A stretch of DNA of 64,000 nucleotides from Bubalus kerabau (lineage: Eukaryota > Chordata > Mammalia > Artiodactyla > Bovidae). The stretch covers positions 34,587,501 through 34,651,500 of the forward strand of contig NC_073635.1 of NCBI RefSeq assembly GCF_029407905.1, given 5' to 3'. Position 1 is the stretch's first letter, and each line of letters opens with the position of its first letter. Positions 23,977 to 34,160 of the stretch are shown piece after piece. The notes below the pieces were generated by a model. It saw only the letters and a program-made list of their open reading frames with translations, did no database searches and was not told where the DNA came from. The translations under genes and the position numbers were made by a program.

Positions 23977-24036
23977 CAAAGTGAAAGTGACACTTTACAA
24001 CCCCATGGACTGCAGCCCCCTCAGGCTCCTCCGTCC
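23977..24036 (-). repeat. Short Bov-A fragment, reverse
   Basis: Contains the reversed Bov-A linker 'gtgaaagtga', then a gap, then 'caaccccatggactgcagcc' and 'caggctcctccgtcca'. Both ends are missing and an internal segment (the 'gtcgctcagtcgtgtc' part) is deleted. Confidence 0.75.
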
Positions 24037-25774
24037 AGGCTGGGGAATATCCAACAAAATTAATGTTGTAATAATCAGAAAGGACAAGTGATAAGCACAC
24101 GTTAGGTGTCTACATGATCAGCACACCAGGTGCCGTGGATGCAAAGATGACTAAGATGTTGACCTGCCCTGGGGACCTGATCATCTCAGTCAACTCTAGA
24201 AACATTCTTTTTTTATGTCTGTGTGGAGCATTCTTCACTTGCACCATGTGCAACATTCCAGGCCTGGGAAACTGATTCCCGGGTCTCCAGGGTCTTCTCA
24301 GCACTGTGCAGACAAGCTTCTCTCTGGGCAGTTGCTCCTCCGGGTCCGCCTGCTCTGTTTTTAGGTCGCTTTTCACCCACAGTTACTCTGTGCGCTGTGT
24401 ACACAGGGCGTGGCTTCTCACAGTGACTCACGTGGCCCTGGCAGGAGGAGGGTGTGGCTGGAGTCAGCCCCCTTTGCCTCTGCCAGCGGTTTCCCAGGGA
24501 GCAATGACAAACACCTTGGGTTTCATTTTGTGTTTGTTCATGGGGTGGCTGGCTGAGGAAAGCCTGCTGGCTTATTTCTGTAACGATGGAAACACGGAAG
24601 CTTGGGATTGCAAATAAGACGCTTGAGTCTGGGGAGCATGGGAGCATCTGGTTCAGGAGCAGAATAACTCCAAAGTAACCTGATACTTGAGAGCTAAGTT
24701 GGACCCAAATAGGAGGAAACCTGAACATGCTGAGGTCTATCCAGCAGCTCTGCCCTGGAGGGTCCCCGAGGTTCTGGCTGATGTGCATCCTCGCGGTTCA
24801 GTTCAGTGCAGCTCAGTTGAGTCAGTAGATCTGAGGCTTCATCTTTGTTTTCTGGGTCACCCAAACTGGGAACACTGAGGTATTTGATGTAGTTCTGGCT
24901 GGGGTGAGGTATTTGACTCATTTATTGGTTTGGCTCAATTTGGGTTGTTGCAAAGTTTCACTTAATAAAATATTTAATGGAGAGAAAGAAGAAAGTTACA
25001 TTTTCATCTAGCTAAGTAAGGCATCAAATTAACTGTTTAAAAGCCTTTAACTCTGTGGGCCCACAGAAGGTCCCCCATGTTTAGGTATCGGGTGGAGGTC
25101 CCCCGGGGATGCACCCAGGAGGTTGGACTGAACCCTCTGGGAGCAGGACCACTCACCCAGCCTCTGCATGGTGTGTGAAGCCACCACATCGAACAGAAAC
25201 TGCTCGGAAAATAGAATTTCCAAAATCTAATGGAGACGAAAGTCAAAGCAGTGGAGTTGAGAGGCTGGAAAGCTGCTGCTCACTCTTGTGTTTTGATGGG
25301 GCTGAAAGGGCACTGGGAGTCAAGGGACAGATCCTCAGGTGCTGGCGGGAGAATGCCTTCCACTCCTGAGAATGCTGATGGGATCTGTGCGCACAAGTCT
25401 TCCTGGAGCCTTCCCTGGTCCCACATGTCCTGCTAATCTCCTGGTTCCTGCTCAGGCTGGTAAACTGACTTTGTACTTGACCTGATGTGAAGGAGGGCTT
25501 AGGAGAAAGTGGATGCAAAGCAGCCAATTTGGCCTCAGTTTCAGGGGCTGGCGAGGCTCTGGGTCCCTGGCCCTGGCTGCCAAGGGGCTGTGGGTACCTG
25601 GCGTCCCTGATCTCGTGCCTGGTGAGGGGCAGCTCTGTCTAGGATATTGCTGATGTGGCTCTGGTGAACATCACCTTTGCCCTGGCTGTCTTGCCATCCA
25701 CCTTTTGGCAGGTGAGTCCTATGGCTCCACCTCTGTGGAGCCTTGGGAGATGAGTGCCAGGAGAAACATGTTAA
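24037..25774. other. Unique GC-rich DNA with an unrecognised 191-codon frame
   Basis: A minus-strand open frame of 191 codons (24213-24788) is the second longest in the window but matches no family I know, and overlaps other long frames in the same GC-rich DNA. Around 24075-24200 the plus strand faintly resembles reversed L2. No exon-like context is evident. Confidence 0.35.
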
Positions 25775-26515
25775 AGTAAGCCATAAAAAGAACGAAATTG
25801 TGCCATTTTCAGAGACATGATGGACTTAGATTTATTTTATACAGAATGAAACAAGTCAGAAAGAGAAAAGCAAATACCATACATTAATGCATACAAGTGG
25901 AATATAGAAAAAAGGTACAGGTGAACCTATCTGCAAGACTTGAATTGAGACACACACATAGAGAACAAATATATGGATACCAAGGTGGGAAGAGAGGATG
26001 GGATGGATAGGGAGATTAGGATCGACATATATATGCCGTTCGGAGGAGGCAATGGCACCCCACTCCAGTACTCTTGCCTGGAAAATCCCATAGACAGACG
26101 AGCCTGGTAGGCTGCAGTCCATGGGGTCGCTAAGAGTCGGACATGACTGAACGACTTCACTTTCACTTTTCACTTTCATGCATTGGAGGAGGCAATGGCA
26201 ACCACTCCAGTGTTCTTGCCTGGAGAATCCCAGGGACGGGGGAGCCTGGTGGGCTGCTGTCTATGGGGTCGCACAGAGTTGGAAATGACTAAAGTGACTT
26301 AGCAGCATATACACCGTTGATACTACGTGTGAAATAGATAACTAATGAGAACCTACTGTATATCTAGGGAAACTCTACTCAGTGTTCTGTGGTGACCTGA
26401 ATGGGAAGGAAATCCAAAAAAGAGGGGATATATGTATACCTATAGCTGACTTACTTTTCTGTACAGTAGAAACTAACACAAAATTGTAAAGCAGCAATAC
26501 TCCAATTTGAAAAAA
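25775..26515 (+). repeat. L1 3' end split by BOV-A2
   Basis: Artiodactyl-type L1 3' UTR: 'ttatacagaatgaaacaagtcagaaagag', 'cataca..tggaatatagaaaaaagg' and, beyond the SINE, 'gagaacctactgtatatc', 'ctgacttacttttctgtacagtagaaac' and 'aaagcagcaatactccaattt' followed by a short A run ending near 26517. A BOV-A2 at 26041-26305 interrupts it. Confidence 0.82.
26041..26305 (+). repeat. BOV-A2 SINE inserted in L1
   Basis: Complete Bov-A dimer with the usual linker ('cttcactttcacttttcactttcatgc'). It is flanked by an imperfect 13-bp duplication of the host L1 (catatatgccgtt at 26028-26040, catatacaccgtt at 26306-26318; two mismatches), so it inserted into a pre-existing L1. Confidence 0.93.
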
Positions 26516-27012
26516 AAGGTGAGACCAGGAATCCTGGGTAACTGCAATTGTGGGAACTACCCATTTCCTTTTCTTTTATCAAGAATGGGCTTTTCCCTGA
26601 ACAGAAGGATGGAGGCCTTAGGTTTGCCGTAGCAAGTCTCTTGTTTATGGAGGAGGGGACTGTTTATCAACACTGAGATTCTGAGAATTCCATCCTGTTT
26701 CTTTCATCGCCACAGTCAGCCTTCAACATTTAATAAAGACTCATGGGCGGTGACTTCCCCCACCCACGGACAAATTCCTTTAAGGAATCATGAGACCAGT
26801 GACACTCAGCAGCTGTTTAAAAGACTGTTTAGACTCCTGGAATGATGCTGGGAAATTCTGGGATTTACCGTCTTGGTCAAGAAGGGCCCTCAGCTGAGAA
26901 GTCCAGCAGTATGATAATCTCTCTCAGTTCAAACCCAGGGGAACCTTCTTTACAAAACCTACTAGTCTGTTCCTCTTGATACAGTTACTGCCAAGTGGTG
27001 GAGTTTAATGTA
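26516..27012. other. Unique DNA, nothing recognised
   Basis: About 500 bases between the L1 tail and a simple repeat, without gene or repeat signatures. Confidence 0.4.
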
Positions 27013-27038
27013 AAAAACAAACAAACAAACAAACAAAC
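27013..27038. repeat. (AAAC)n microsatellite
   Basis: About six uninterrupted AAAC units after an A run. Simple tandem repeat. Confidence 0.9.
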
Positions 27039-27075
27039 TACTATCCTTTCTGCTCTGGATCACATAATATAACAT

Positions 27076-27333
27076 GCTGCTGCTGCTAAGTTGCTTCAGT
27101 CGTGTCCGACTCTGCAACCACAGAGACGGCAGCCCACCAGGCTCTGCTGTCCCTGGGATTCTCCAGGCAAGAACACTGGAGTGGGTTGCCATTTCCTTCT
27201 CCAACGCGTGAAAGTGAAGTTGCTCAGTCGTGTCCGACTCTTTGCAACCCCATGGACTGCAGCCTACCAGGCTCCTCCGTCCATGGGATTTGCCAGGCAA
27301 GAGTACTAGAGTGGGGTGCCATTGCCTTCTCCG
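27076..27333 (-). repeat. BOV-A2 SINE, reverse, with perfect TSD
   Basis: Starts with the reversed (AGC)n tail 'gctgctgctgctaag', holds both Bov-A units in reverse, and ends 'gccattgccttctcc'. A perfect 11-bp duplication (taatataacat) sits at 27065-27075 and 27334-27344. A few bases of the distal unit ('gtgtgaccc'-type) are replaced by 'caaccacagagacgg', a private change. Confidence 0.96.
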
Positions 27334-27344
27334 TAATATAACAT

Positions 27345-27704
27345 AGGAGACCAAATTCTACATGAAAATGGTTGGATTCAATCATTCCATGCTAAATGCT
27401 TATGTTAAGAGGCTACAATGCTTACTGTGGGCTAATAGTGAATTCTAACAAGTCCTGAGGGATAAAGTGGTTTGAAACGCTGGCCACTTCTCCGTCAGTT
27501 CAAGGGTGTTCTCCTTATGTGATCTTCTTAAGCCACCTGGTTTAGCTTTGGCCATGGAGACTTGGAAGAGAGTAGTGGGAACCTTCCAGGCAGGAGTTCT
27601 GGGCACATAGCCTGACTTAAGACTCAGACATGAGCAGACACATGCCAGAGAAACAGGACTAATAGTGTGCATGCTCCTGAGTGTATTCCATTCTTATGAG
27701 TTAG
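27345..27704. other. Unique DNA, nothing recognised
   Basis: A 75-codon minus-strand frame (27445-27672) is present but unremarkable. No repeat family seen. Confidence 0.4.
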
Positions 27705-28130
27705 GTGTTCTCAAGCCTGTTGGTCTCAGGACCCCTTTCTGCTCTTAAAAACCAAGGATTTCAAAGAGCTTTTGTTTATAATGGGCTAGACGACTAATAG
27801 TTACCATGTTAAACAAATAAAATTAAGATGTTTTCAAAATACTTATTAATTTATTTAAAAGGCACAGTAAGAATCCCATAACATAAATAACATATTTTTA
27901 TGAGAATTAAGTATATTTTTCAAGACAGAGGAAAAGAAGTAAGGAGTGTATCACTGTTCTGAAGCTTTGCAGACTCCTTTAACGTCCAGCTCAGCAGAAC
28001 ACAGCTGGACACTCAGATCTTTTGTATTTCATCTGAATCTGTTGCATTATGTTGTCTTAGTTGAACAATAAGAGGAAATAGAAGAAGATAGTTTTTGGGG
28101 CCCCTTGCAAAATAAAAATGCAGTCCTTTT
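27705..28130. repeat. Probable old hAT-type DNA transposon remnant
   Basis: Signatures such as 'ctcaggacccctttctgctctta', 'caaagagcttttgttta', 'aacataaataacatatttttatga' and 'cagctggac' recur in a mammalian hAT-group repeat, in this order. I cannot assign the subfamily by eye, and terminal repeats are not clearly visible. Confidence 0.45.
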
Positions 28131-28590
28131 GTTTTGAAATGATTGGAAATTTTAAGAAAGTAACAGCAGATCATTAAGCCGAAGACCAATGGAAGCTTGC
28201 TCTGCCCAAGATGGGTTGTTGGCATGAACACAAATCTTGATAGTGCTGATGGTCAAGGTGTGAGACCTGGAATAGTTTACTGCCTAGCCATCCCTTCTGA
28301 TGCCTAAAATCTGTAGTTTCTTTAAGATGATGCCTTTTAGGGATGTTTTAGATTCTTCTCTGCTTGGGGCCCACAAATAAGAAACCAAGCCCCAGAACTC
28401 GCTGAGCCTTGAGTATGTTTGTAGGTCAACCTCCGTACCCTCTGCCCCTTTCTGCTTGCCTGAGACTTCGCTGCTCTCAGATCTCAGACAAATCACATTA
28501 TTTCTGGGAATTCTCCTCACCTTACTTAACAACAACGATCTCTTTCTTCTCTCAATTCCGATAATGTTGTCTACACCACTTATTTGGCAC

Positions 28591-28665
28591 TGATTAGATG
28601 CTGTTAATTTTAAATTAGTTGCTAAGCAGGAGCTTGCTAATTGTTAATTAAGCTAATTAGAAACA
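28591..28665. promoter_or_regulatory. Candidate TAAT-rich homeodomain-site cluster
   Basis: Within about 75 bases there are several TAAT/ATTA cores (gattag, gttaatttt, aaattag, gctaattg, gttaattaag, gctaattag), some palindromic and closely spaced. Homeodomain proteins bind TAAT cores, and such clusters can mark developmental enhancers. This is inference: chance occurrence in AT-rich DNA cannot be excluded and conservation cannot be judged here. Confidence 0.3.
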
Positions 28666-28749
28666 GGCTCTTTGACCAGTGCTTTTGGGAAAATATTTTT
28701 TCTGTTTTCCTCACAACTAGCAAAAAAAAAAATAAACTGAGCAGTGATT

Positions 28750-28891
28750 TTTGTTTGTTTGTCTTAATTTATTTGGCTGTGCCAGGTCTTGGTTGTGGCA
28801 TGCAGAATCTAGTTCCCTGACCAAAGATTGAACCCAGGACTCTTGCGTTGAGAGTGCAGAGTCTTAACCACTGGACCACCAGGGAAGTTCC
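28750..28891 (-). repeat. CHR-type SINE, reverse, truncated
   Basis: Body 'ttatttggctgtgccaggtcttggttgtgg', B-box region 'gattgaacccaggactc' and reversed head 'accactggaccaccagggaag'. Near its ends 'tgagcagtg' and 'tgatcagtg' resemble a degenerate target-site duplication. A short member of the family. Confidence 0.9.
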
Positions 28892-29384
28892 TGATCAGTG
28901 TTTCTTAATCTGGGGCTCATGGATTGGCTTCTGGGGGTCCAAGAGCCCCCTAAAGTTGCAAATAAAATTGTGATTGTGTATATCTCATTTTTCAGAAGTA
29001 TGACCCTCTCTTTCCCCCATAAAAAGGTTAATGACAACTAAGCTAGAGTCTCAACAGATTGGTCATTTGGGAATTTTCAACCCAAGATCTATTATCACAC
29101 AGTCAGGAAGGGTCTTACGGACAGTCCCATCCTTCGCGGACCCTCAGCTCTAGAAGCAATTCCATCCTGGACTGGCCAGTGGGTGTTGTTTTCTCTGCTG
29201 TGTGTTTCTGTGAGAGTTTCAGTCATCTTGTGTTTGCAATTCCTGGGGGTCTATGTTTGGAAGAGAAGCCTTGGTTTGCCCTTTGACTCGTCCATCCTAT
29301 GCAAACACACCCCTAGCTCCAGGGAAGAAGGACATGTGGTTAGTCAGGCACCTCCTTTCTGCTGAGAAGCAAGCAAGAGGTCAT
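28892..29384. other. Possible DNA-transposon trace, then unique DNA
   Basis: Around 28895-29010 'ttcttaatctggggctcatgg' and 'ccccctaaagttgcaaataaaattgtg' resemble an old non-autonomous DNA transposon, but I cannot name it. The rest is unrecognised. Confidence 0.3.
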
Positions 29385-29610
29385 AGAACTCTTTCTGTAA
29401 AGGGCTAACAGTAAATATTTTAGACTTCTTGCAGCTTCTATGGTCTCTGTGGCCGTCACTCAATCTACATTGTTCTAGGGATGCAGCCAGAGAAGATGGA
29501 CTCGGGTAGACAGTAGGCAAGGCTGTGTCCAAGCTCAGGTCTAGTTAACAAAAACAGGCAGTGACTGTACTTGGTCCCCAGGCCAGAGTTTGCCAACCTC
29601 TGATCTAATT
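29385..29610. repeat. hAT-Charlie-type MITE remnant
   Basis: The block 'ctttctgtaaagggctaacagtaaatattttag', then 'tggtctctgtggccg', 'ggctgtg', 'aaaaacaggca' and 'agtttgccaacctctg' follows a common mammalian non-autonomous hAT element end to end with many substitutions. Subfamily not assigned. Confidence 0.6.
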
Positions 29611-30317
29611 CATGACTCCCTGGCACTTTGGAAGCCCCAGTTATTATCAAAGAGCACAACACTGGAAAACTGAGCAGATCTGTCAGATCTGTGCACCTCA
29701 CCCACAGCACTTCCCTGTACCCTCAGCCACAAATGTGAGCCACAAATCCAGAGAACCAGCTGCTCCCCATCCAGGTAATGGCCCAGACAGGCAGCCCAGT
29801 GATGTGGTAGGGAATGGGGTGATTCTGTTATCATCCTGCCCGTTCTCATGCACCCTTTATCAGAGACAATAAAAAGGTTATTGTTTACACCATCACAGAC
29901 AAGGAGAGGGCAGGTCCTGCTATAAAACCCGAATGCTCCCTGATCTGCCACCTCTGTAATTAGTGACCCTTTCTTTCTCTATCCTGGGCAGAGGATGAAT
30001 AAAAGGTTCACAGTGTGTGATGTCACCAGGGCTCTGAAAACAGTCTCTCGATTGTTTAAATCCTGCCTTTGCGCCCGCTGTCACTGGGCTGCCCGCCATC
30101 CCTCCATCAGCTATTCTTAATGCGGGGTTTGTCAACGCCCCTCTCCGACCTTCCTGGAGGGAGGAAACCCCAGGTGGGCATAGGAATTGGAGGTAGAAAC
30201 TCAAAATTGTGTCATCAACATGGAAGCGGATTCACAACTTTTAATGATCTGAAAACACAGAAAGGGTTAGGACAGTTTAATGTGCAAAATCTGCATTTAA
30301 TAACTTGTGCTTAGACT
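29611..30317. other. Unique DNA, nothing recognised
   Basis: Open frames of 81-113 codons overlap on both strands (the longest is 29610-29951, minus) and none is recognisable. No further repeat signature seen. Confidence 0.35.
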
Positions 30318-30788
30318 TATTGTTCAATCGCTAAGTCGTTTCTTACTCTTTGCGACCCTGTGGATGGCATCATGCCAGGCTTCCTGGTCATTCACTATCT
30401 CCTAGAGCTTGCTCAAACTCATGTCCATTGAGTCAGTGATGCCATCCAACCATCTCACCCTCTGTTGCCCTTTCTCCTCCTGACTTCAATCTTTCCCAGC
30501 ATCAGGGTCTTTTCCAATGAGTCAGCTCTTTGCATCAGGTGGCCAATGTAGTGGAGCTTCAGCATCAGTCCTTCCAATGAATATTCAGGACTGATTTTCT
30601 TTAGGATTGACTGGTTGGATCTCCTTGCAGTACAAGGGACTCTCAAGAGTCTTCTTTAACACCACAGTTCAAAAGCATCAATTTTTCGGTGCTCAGCATT
30701 TTTTATGGTCCAACTCTCACATCCATACATGACCACTGGAAACACCATAGCTTTGACAATATGGACCTTTCTCAGCAAATGATGTCTC
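30318..30788 (-). repeat. BovB LINE 3' end, reverse
   Basis: Runs from 'tgttcaatcgctaagtcg' through 'ctcatgtccattgagtcagtgatg', 'ctttcccagcatcagggtc', 'agcatcagtccttccaatga' and 'cacatccatacatgaccactgg' to 'ggacctttctcagcaaatgatgtc'. It is the older tail type, and the ORF2 C-terminus is interrupted by indels. Confidence 0.92.
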
Positions 30789-31364
30789 TTTTTATCCTCT
30801 CACCAGAGGCAACTTTTCTGGTTTATTCTCAACAGGGTGTCTTACATCTCATTCCTGGTGGTCCCTCCTGTTGCATCTCGCTGCTCTGTCCACTCGAGGG
30901 ATGCATCAGTTCTGCATTTCCTGTTTGTCTCTAGTAGGTTGCATTTGTTCTCCCAGCCATGCCTGGGACTGGGGGCAGCTTCCATCATTGGCCCTGGTCC
31001 TTTATCTTTTCTGCTGGGACTTGTTTTCCTGGCAACTACTAATGCTGTCCTCCTGGATTTGCTCTGAGAAAGCCCCCTTCTAGTCAGTGGGAGAGGCTGT
31101 GTGTTTGACCCCACAAGCACCATTTGGCCCCCCTGGCATCTTCAGCCCTGACCCTCCTAAACTTCCACTTAAGCCACTGGGCAGCAATTCCCCAAACTCA
31201 GACCATACAGAGATACTGGGCAGCACATGAAATGGCAAGGGGCACTGCTACAGCTGAGCTGGTCCAGGAGTGGGCAGAGGAGGAAAACAACCTGCTCACG
31301 ACACGTCAGGCTCTGAACAGGGCAGGGGTGTGTTTACCAACACAACACAAGCCCTACTTCCAAG
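30789..31364. other. Unique DNA, nothing recognised
   Basis: Open frames of 76-93 codons overlap on both strands, without recognisable products or repeats. Confidence 0.35.
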
Positions 31365-31560
31365 GGGCTTCCCCTGGTGGCTCAATGGTAAAGAATCCGC
31401 CTGACAATGCAAAGACATGGCTTCGATCCCTGGGTCAGGAAGATCCCCTAGAGAAGGAAATGGCAACCCACTCCAGTATTCTTGCCTGGGAAATCCCGTG
31501 GACAGAGGAGCCTGGCGGGCTACAGTCCATGGGGTCACAAAGAGTCTGACATGACTGACA
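31365..31560 (+). repeat. Bov-tA SINE
   Basis: Complete head 'ggggcttcccctggtggctc', junction 'gatcccctagagaagg' and Bov-A unit ending 'agagtctgacatgactgac'. The flanks share a short 'cttccaa'-type duplication. Close to consensus. Confidence 0.93.
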
Positions 31561-32604
31561 CACACTCACATCCTTCTTCCAAACCAGGGAGCTGTGGTTC
31601 TGAGCAGCGGGGTTCTGAGACCTCCCGTACGTGCTAGGTGGCTGAGCCAAGATTTGAAACAAAGTCTGTCCAAAGCTGTCTGTCTGTGCTCTTTTAAGAG
31701 GACACAGGCAATAATAAAGCTTGGGAGGGAAACTCATGATGCTCCCCTGCAGAGAAGCCAGCAGACTCCGCTTTTGTGTGCTCAGGCAGGACGGGGTCAG
31801 AGGGGAGCAATCGGCGCCGCTTGCTAGTGTTGAAGGCGCTGTGAACCCAGCATCGGTCCTGGGAAGGCAGAGCCGGAAGCAGGGCTGGACCAGTTTGGCA
31901 AAGCTCAGTGTTAACAATGGGAAGTCCCCTGGTGAGAGTCCAGCTAGGATTTCTCTGTTCTGGGTGCAAATTTTGCCAATTGAAAGGGGAAAATAAAGAC
32001 TTCAAGGCACTTTCAATTTTAAATCTATTAATAGTTTAAATCTCTCTGGCTCCTGCTAACCATTGATTATAATTCCTTTATAAAGCTCTCCCTTGCTTTT
32101 CAAGATCAGAGACTGTGATTGTCCAGTCACGAGAAACTTGCTCCGATTACATGAACTGCTCTGGCAGCATGAACAGAAATACCGTAGCTGTGGTCTGGCA
32201 GGAGCCCTCAGAGCGCTGGTGGGAGCAGAGAGGGCGGTGTGGGGTACGGTGTAGGCAGACCCTGCAGAGCCACTTTCAGACAAGAGCAGCAAAAGCGGTT
32301 TTACTTAGAAACAACGAATAGAGCACCCTGTGCTCTCCCTGTAGGAACTTTGTGGGGTGGGGATGGAGCCTGGGTGGTTCAGGGGCATCCACTTAGCTTG
32401 GTTCAACCCTCAATGTGCCAAAACACATAGAAAATTGGGAAATCTTGATTCTCATTGTAAAGGTGACATGTTCTCTGTGTATAGTCTCCTGGCAATTTCA
32501 ATGTTATACAGGTTACTTGGGTTTTTAAAGGGATTTTTGACATGAGTTTTTGATACAGAGAGTTTTTGGTTTTGTTTCCTCCCTCCTTTCTTTCTTTTCT
32601 TCTT
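31561..32604. other. Unique DNA, nothing recognised
   Basis: Several overlapping frames near 31594-32005 (up to 103 codons, minus; a 160-codon minus frame starts inside the Bov-tA and is SINE-derived in part). No known gene. Confidence 0.35.
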
Positions 32605-32775
32605 TTAAATTGAGGTATAGTTGATTTACAGATGTACAGCAAAGTGATTCAGTTATATATATGTATATATATACATATTCTTTTTCAGATTATTTTCCAT
32701 TTTATGTTATTACAAGATACTGACTATAGTTCCCTGTGCTATACAATAGGTCCTTGCTGTTTATCTTTTTATATA
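32605..32775 (-). repeat. L1 3' end, reverse
   Basis: Reversed artiodactyl L1 tail: 'taaattgaggtatagttgatttac', '(ta)-rich', 'agatactgactatagttccctgtgctatac' and 'aggtccttgctgtttatc'. Homologous to the longer reverse L1 fragment near 49.1 kb. Confidence 0.8.
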
Positions 32776-32820
32776 TTCTTTCTTCTCTTCCTTTTTTCTT
32801 CCTTCCTTCCTTTCCTTCCC
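32776..32820. repeat. Pyrimidine (TTCC)-rich tract
   Basis: Nearly pure C/T with several CCTT units at 32800-32820. Simple repeat adjoining the L1 fragment. Confidence 0.85.
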
Positions 32821-33073
32821 ATGTCATTTTAACTCTTGTTTTCCCCGTTGAAAACCTTGACCAGCATCAGATCCACATAACCAGTGATGCCTATGTCCAA
32901 ATTAAATTCAGAATAAAAATCTCATAATTAAATGACCCTGGTATAAAAGATGTCATTATATATAGAACTAAGCAAAAAAGTCAGTATCAGTTTCATCAAC
33001 TAGTTTATAGGCCAAAGGTTTACAAATATTGGAAACAGACAAACCTGAGTTTGGGTTAGGAAATCCTGCTGGT

Positions 33074-33101
33074 TGTGTGTGTGTGTGTGTGTGTGTGTGT
33101 T
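33074..33101. repeat. (GT)n microsatellite inside a Bov-tA insertion
   Basis: About 14 uninterrupted TG units. It lies between the left copy of a short flanking duplication (cctgct, 33065-33070) and the reversed tail of a Bov-tA, suggesting that it grew from the SINE tail. Confidence 0.93.
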
Positions 33102-33290
33102 AGTCGCTCAGTCATGTCTCATTCTTTGTGACCCCATTGACTGTAGCCTGCCAGACTCCTCTGTCCATGGGATTTCCATTGGAAATCCTGGAGTTGGTTG
33201 CCATTTCCTTGTCTATGGGGTCTTCTCTACCCAGGGATGAACCCACATCTCCTACATTGGGAAGTGGATTCTTTACCTACGGAGCAACCT
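33102..33290 (-). repeat. Bov-tA SINE, reverse
   Basis: Starts 'tagtcgctcagtcatgtc', passes 'ctctgtccatgggattt' and ends at the diverged reversed head 'tacctacggagcaacc'. A 6-bp duplication (cctgct) at 33065-33070 and 33288-33293 encloses both the SINE and the (GT)n array. Internal small changes include a duplicated 'ccattggaaatcc' segment. Confidence 0.87.
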
Positions 33291-33429
33291 GCTATTTGTT
33301 AAATTCAAATTCAAAGCTTTCACAGCAGTGTGACAGTTGATGGGATGATGCAAACGTTGATATGTGTGAACATTTAAACTGGTGTAAGTCAATAGTGAAG
33401 CCTTTTGCACAAGGCTATTGGTTAAGGAT

Positions 33430-33713
33430 CGGAGAAGGCAATGGCACCCCACTCCAGTACTCTTGCCTGGAAAATCCCATGGACGGAGGAGCCTGGTAGG
33501 CTGCAGTCCATGGGGTCGCTAAGAGTCGGACACAACTGAGCGACTTCACTTTCTCTTTTCACTTTCATGCATTGGAGAAGGAAATGGCAACCCACTCCGG
33601 TGTTCTTGCCTGGAGAATCCCAGGGATGGGGGAGCCTGGTGGGCTGCCGTCTATGGGGTCGCACAGAGTCAGATACGACTGAAGTGACTTAGCACAGCAT
33701 AGCATAGCATAGC
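33430..33713 (+). repeat. BOV-A2 SINE with TSD and (AGCAT)n tail
   Basis: Complete Bov-A dimer followed by a short tandem tail of AGCAT units (about 33692-33713). A 13-bp duplication with one mismatch flanks it (attggttaaggat at 33417-33429, attggttaagtat at 33714-33726). Confidence 0.96.
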
Positions 33714-33984
33714 ATTGGTTAAGTATGCTGGTCATGGCTCAGTTTTGTAGAACATACAGACTCACTCAACCTGAGTGCATCTTGTCTGTGTTGCTGTGGT
33801 CCTGTCCTTCGTCAGTGTACATCATAGAGATGTCCTGGCCCAGCTGGGCCTCCTCCCCAGTCCCCTGTCTGACTTGATGACTCTGTGTTACTTCTCTGCT
33901 TGACCCACGTGGACATTTGCTTTGGCAATGACACGTAGAGACTATGTGGTAAGAAAGTTTAGGTGGGGAAATGTCAGCCTTGGT

Positions 33985-34130
33985 TTCACTCCAGTGTTAT
34001 TGGGATGTTGTTGACATATGATACTGTATAAATTTAAGGTTAGAGCTTAATAGTTTGACAGAGTGTGAAGTGATTACTACCAGTTTAGCTAACCTACTAT
34101 GAACTCACAGAGTTACAGTTTTTTCTTTCT
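33985..34130 (-). repeat. Probable L1 3' fragment, reverse
   Basis: 'gttattgggatgttgttgacatatgatactg', 'aatttaaggttagagcttaatag' and 'gtgaagtgattactaccag' loosely follow a reversed L1 3' UTR block. Diverged. Confidence 0.45.
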
Positions 34131-34160
34131 TGTGATGAGAACTTCTAAAGTCTATGGTCT

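Noticed and set aside
24798..24830. String gttcagttcagtgcagctcag resembling a BovB tail
   Set aside because: Too short and not followed by BovB 3' sequence; treated as chance or a tiny remnant.
27013..27038. Possible short direct-repeat array
   Set aside because: A simple AAAC microsatellite; no spacers of CRISPR type occur anywhere in the window.
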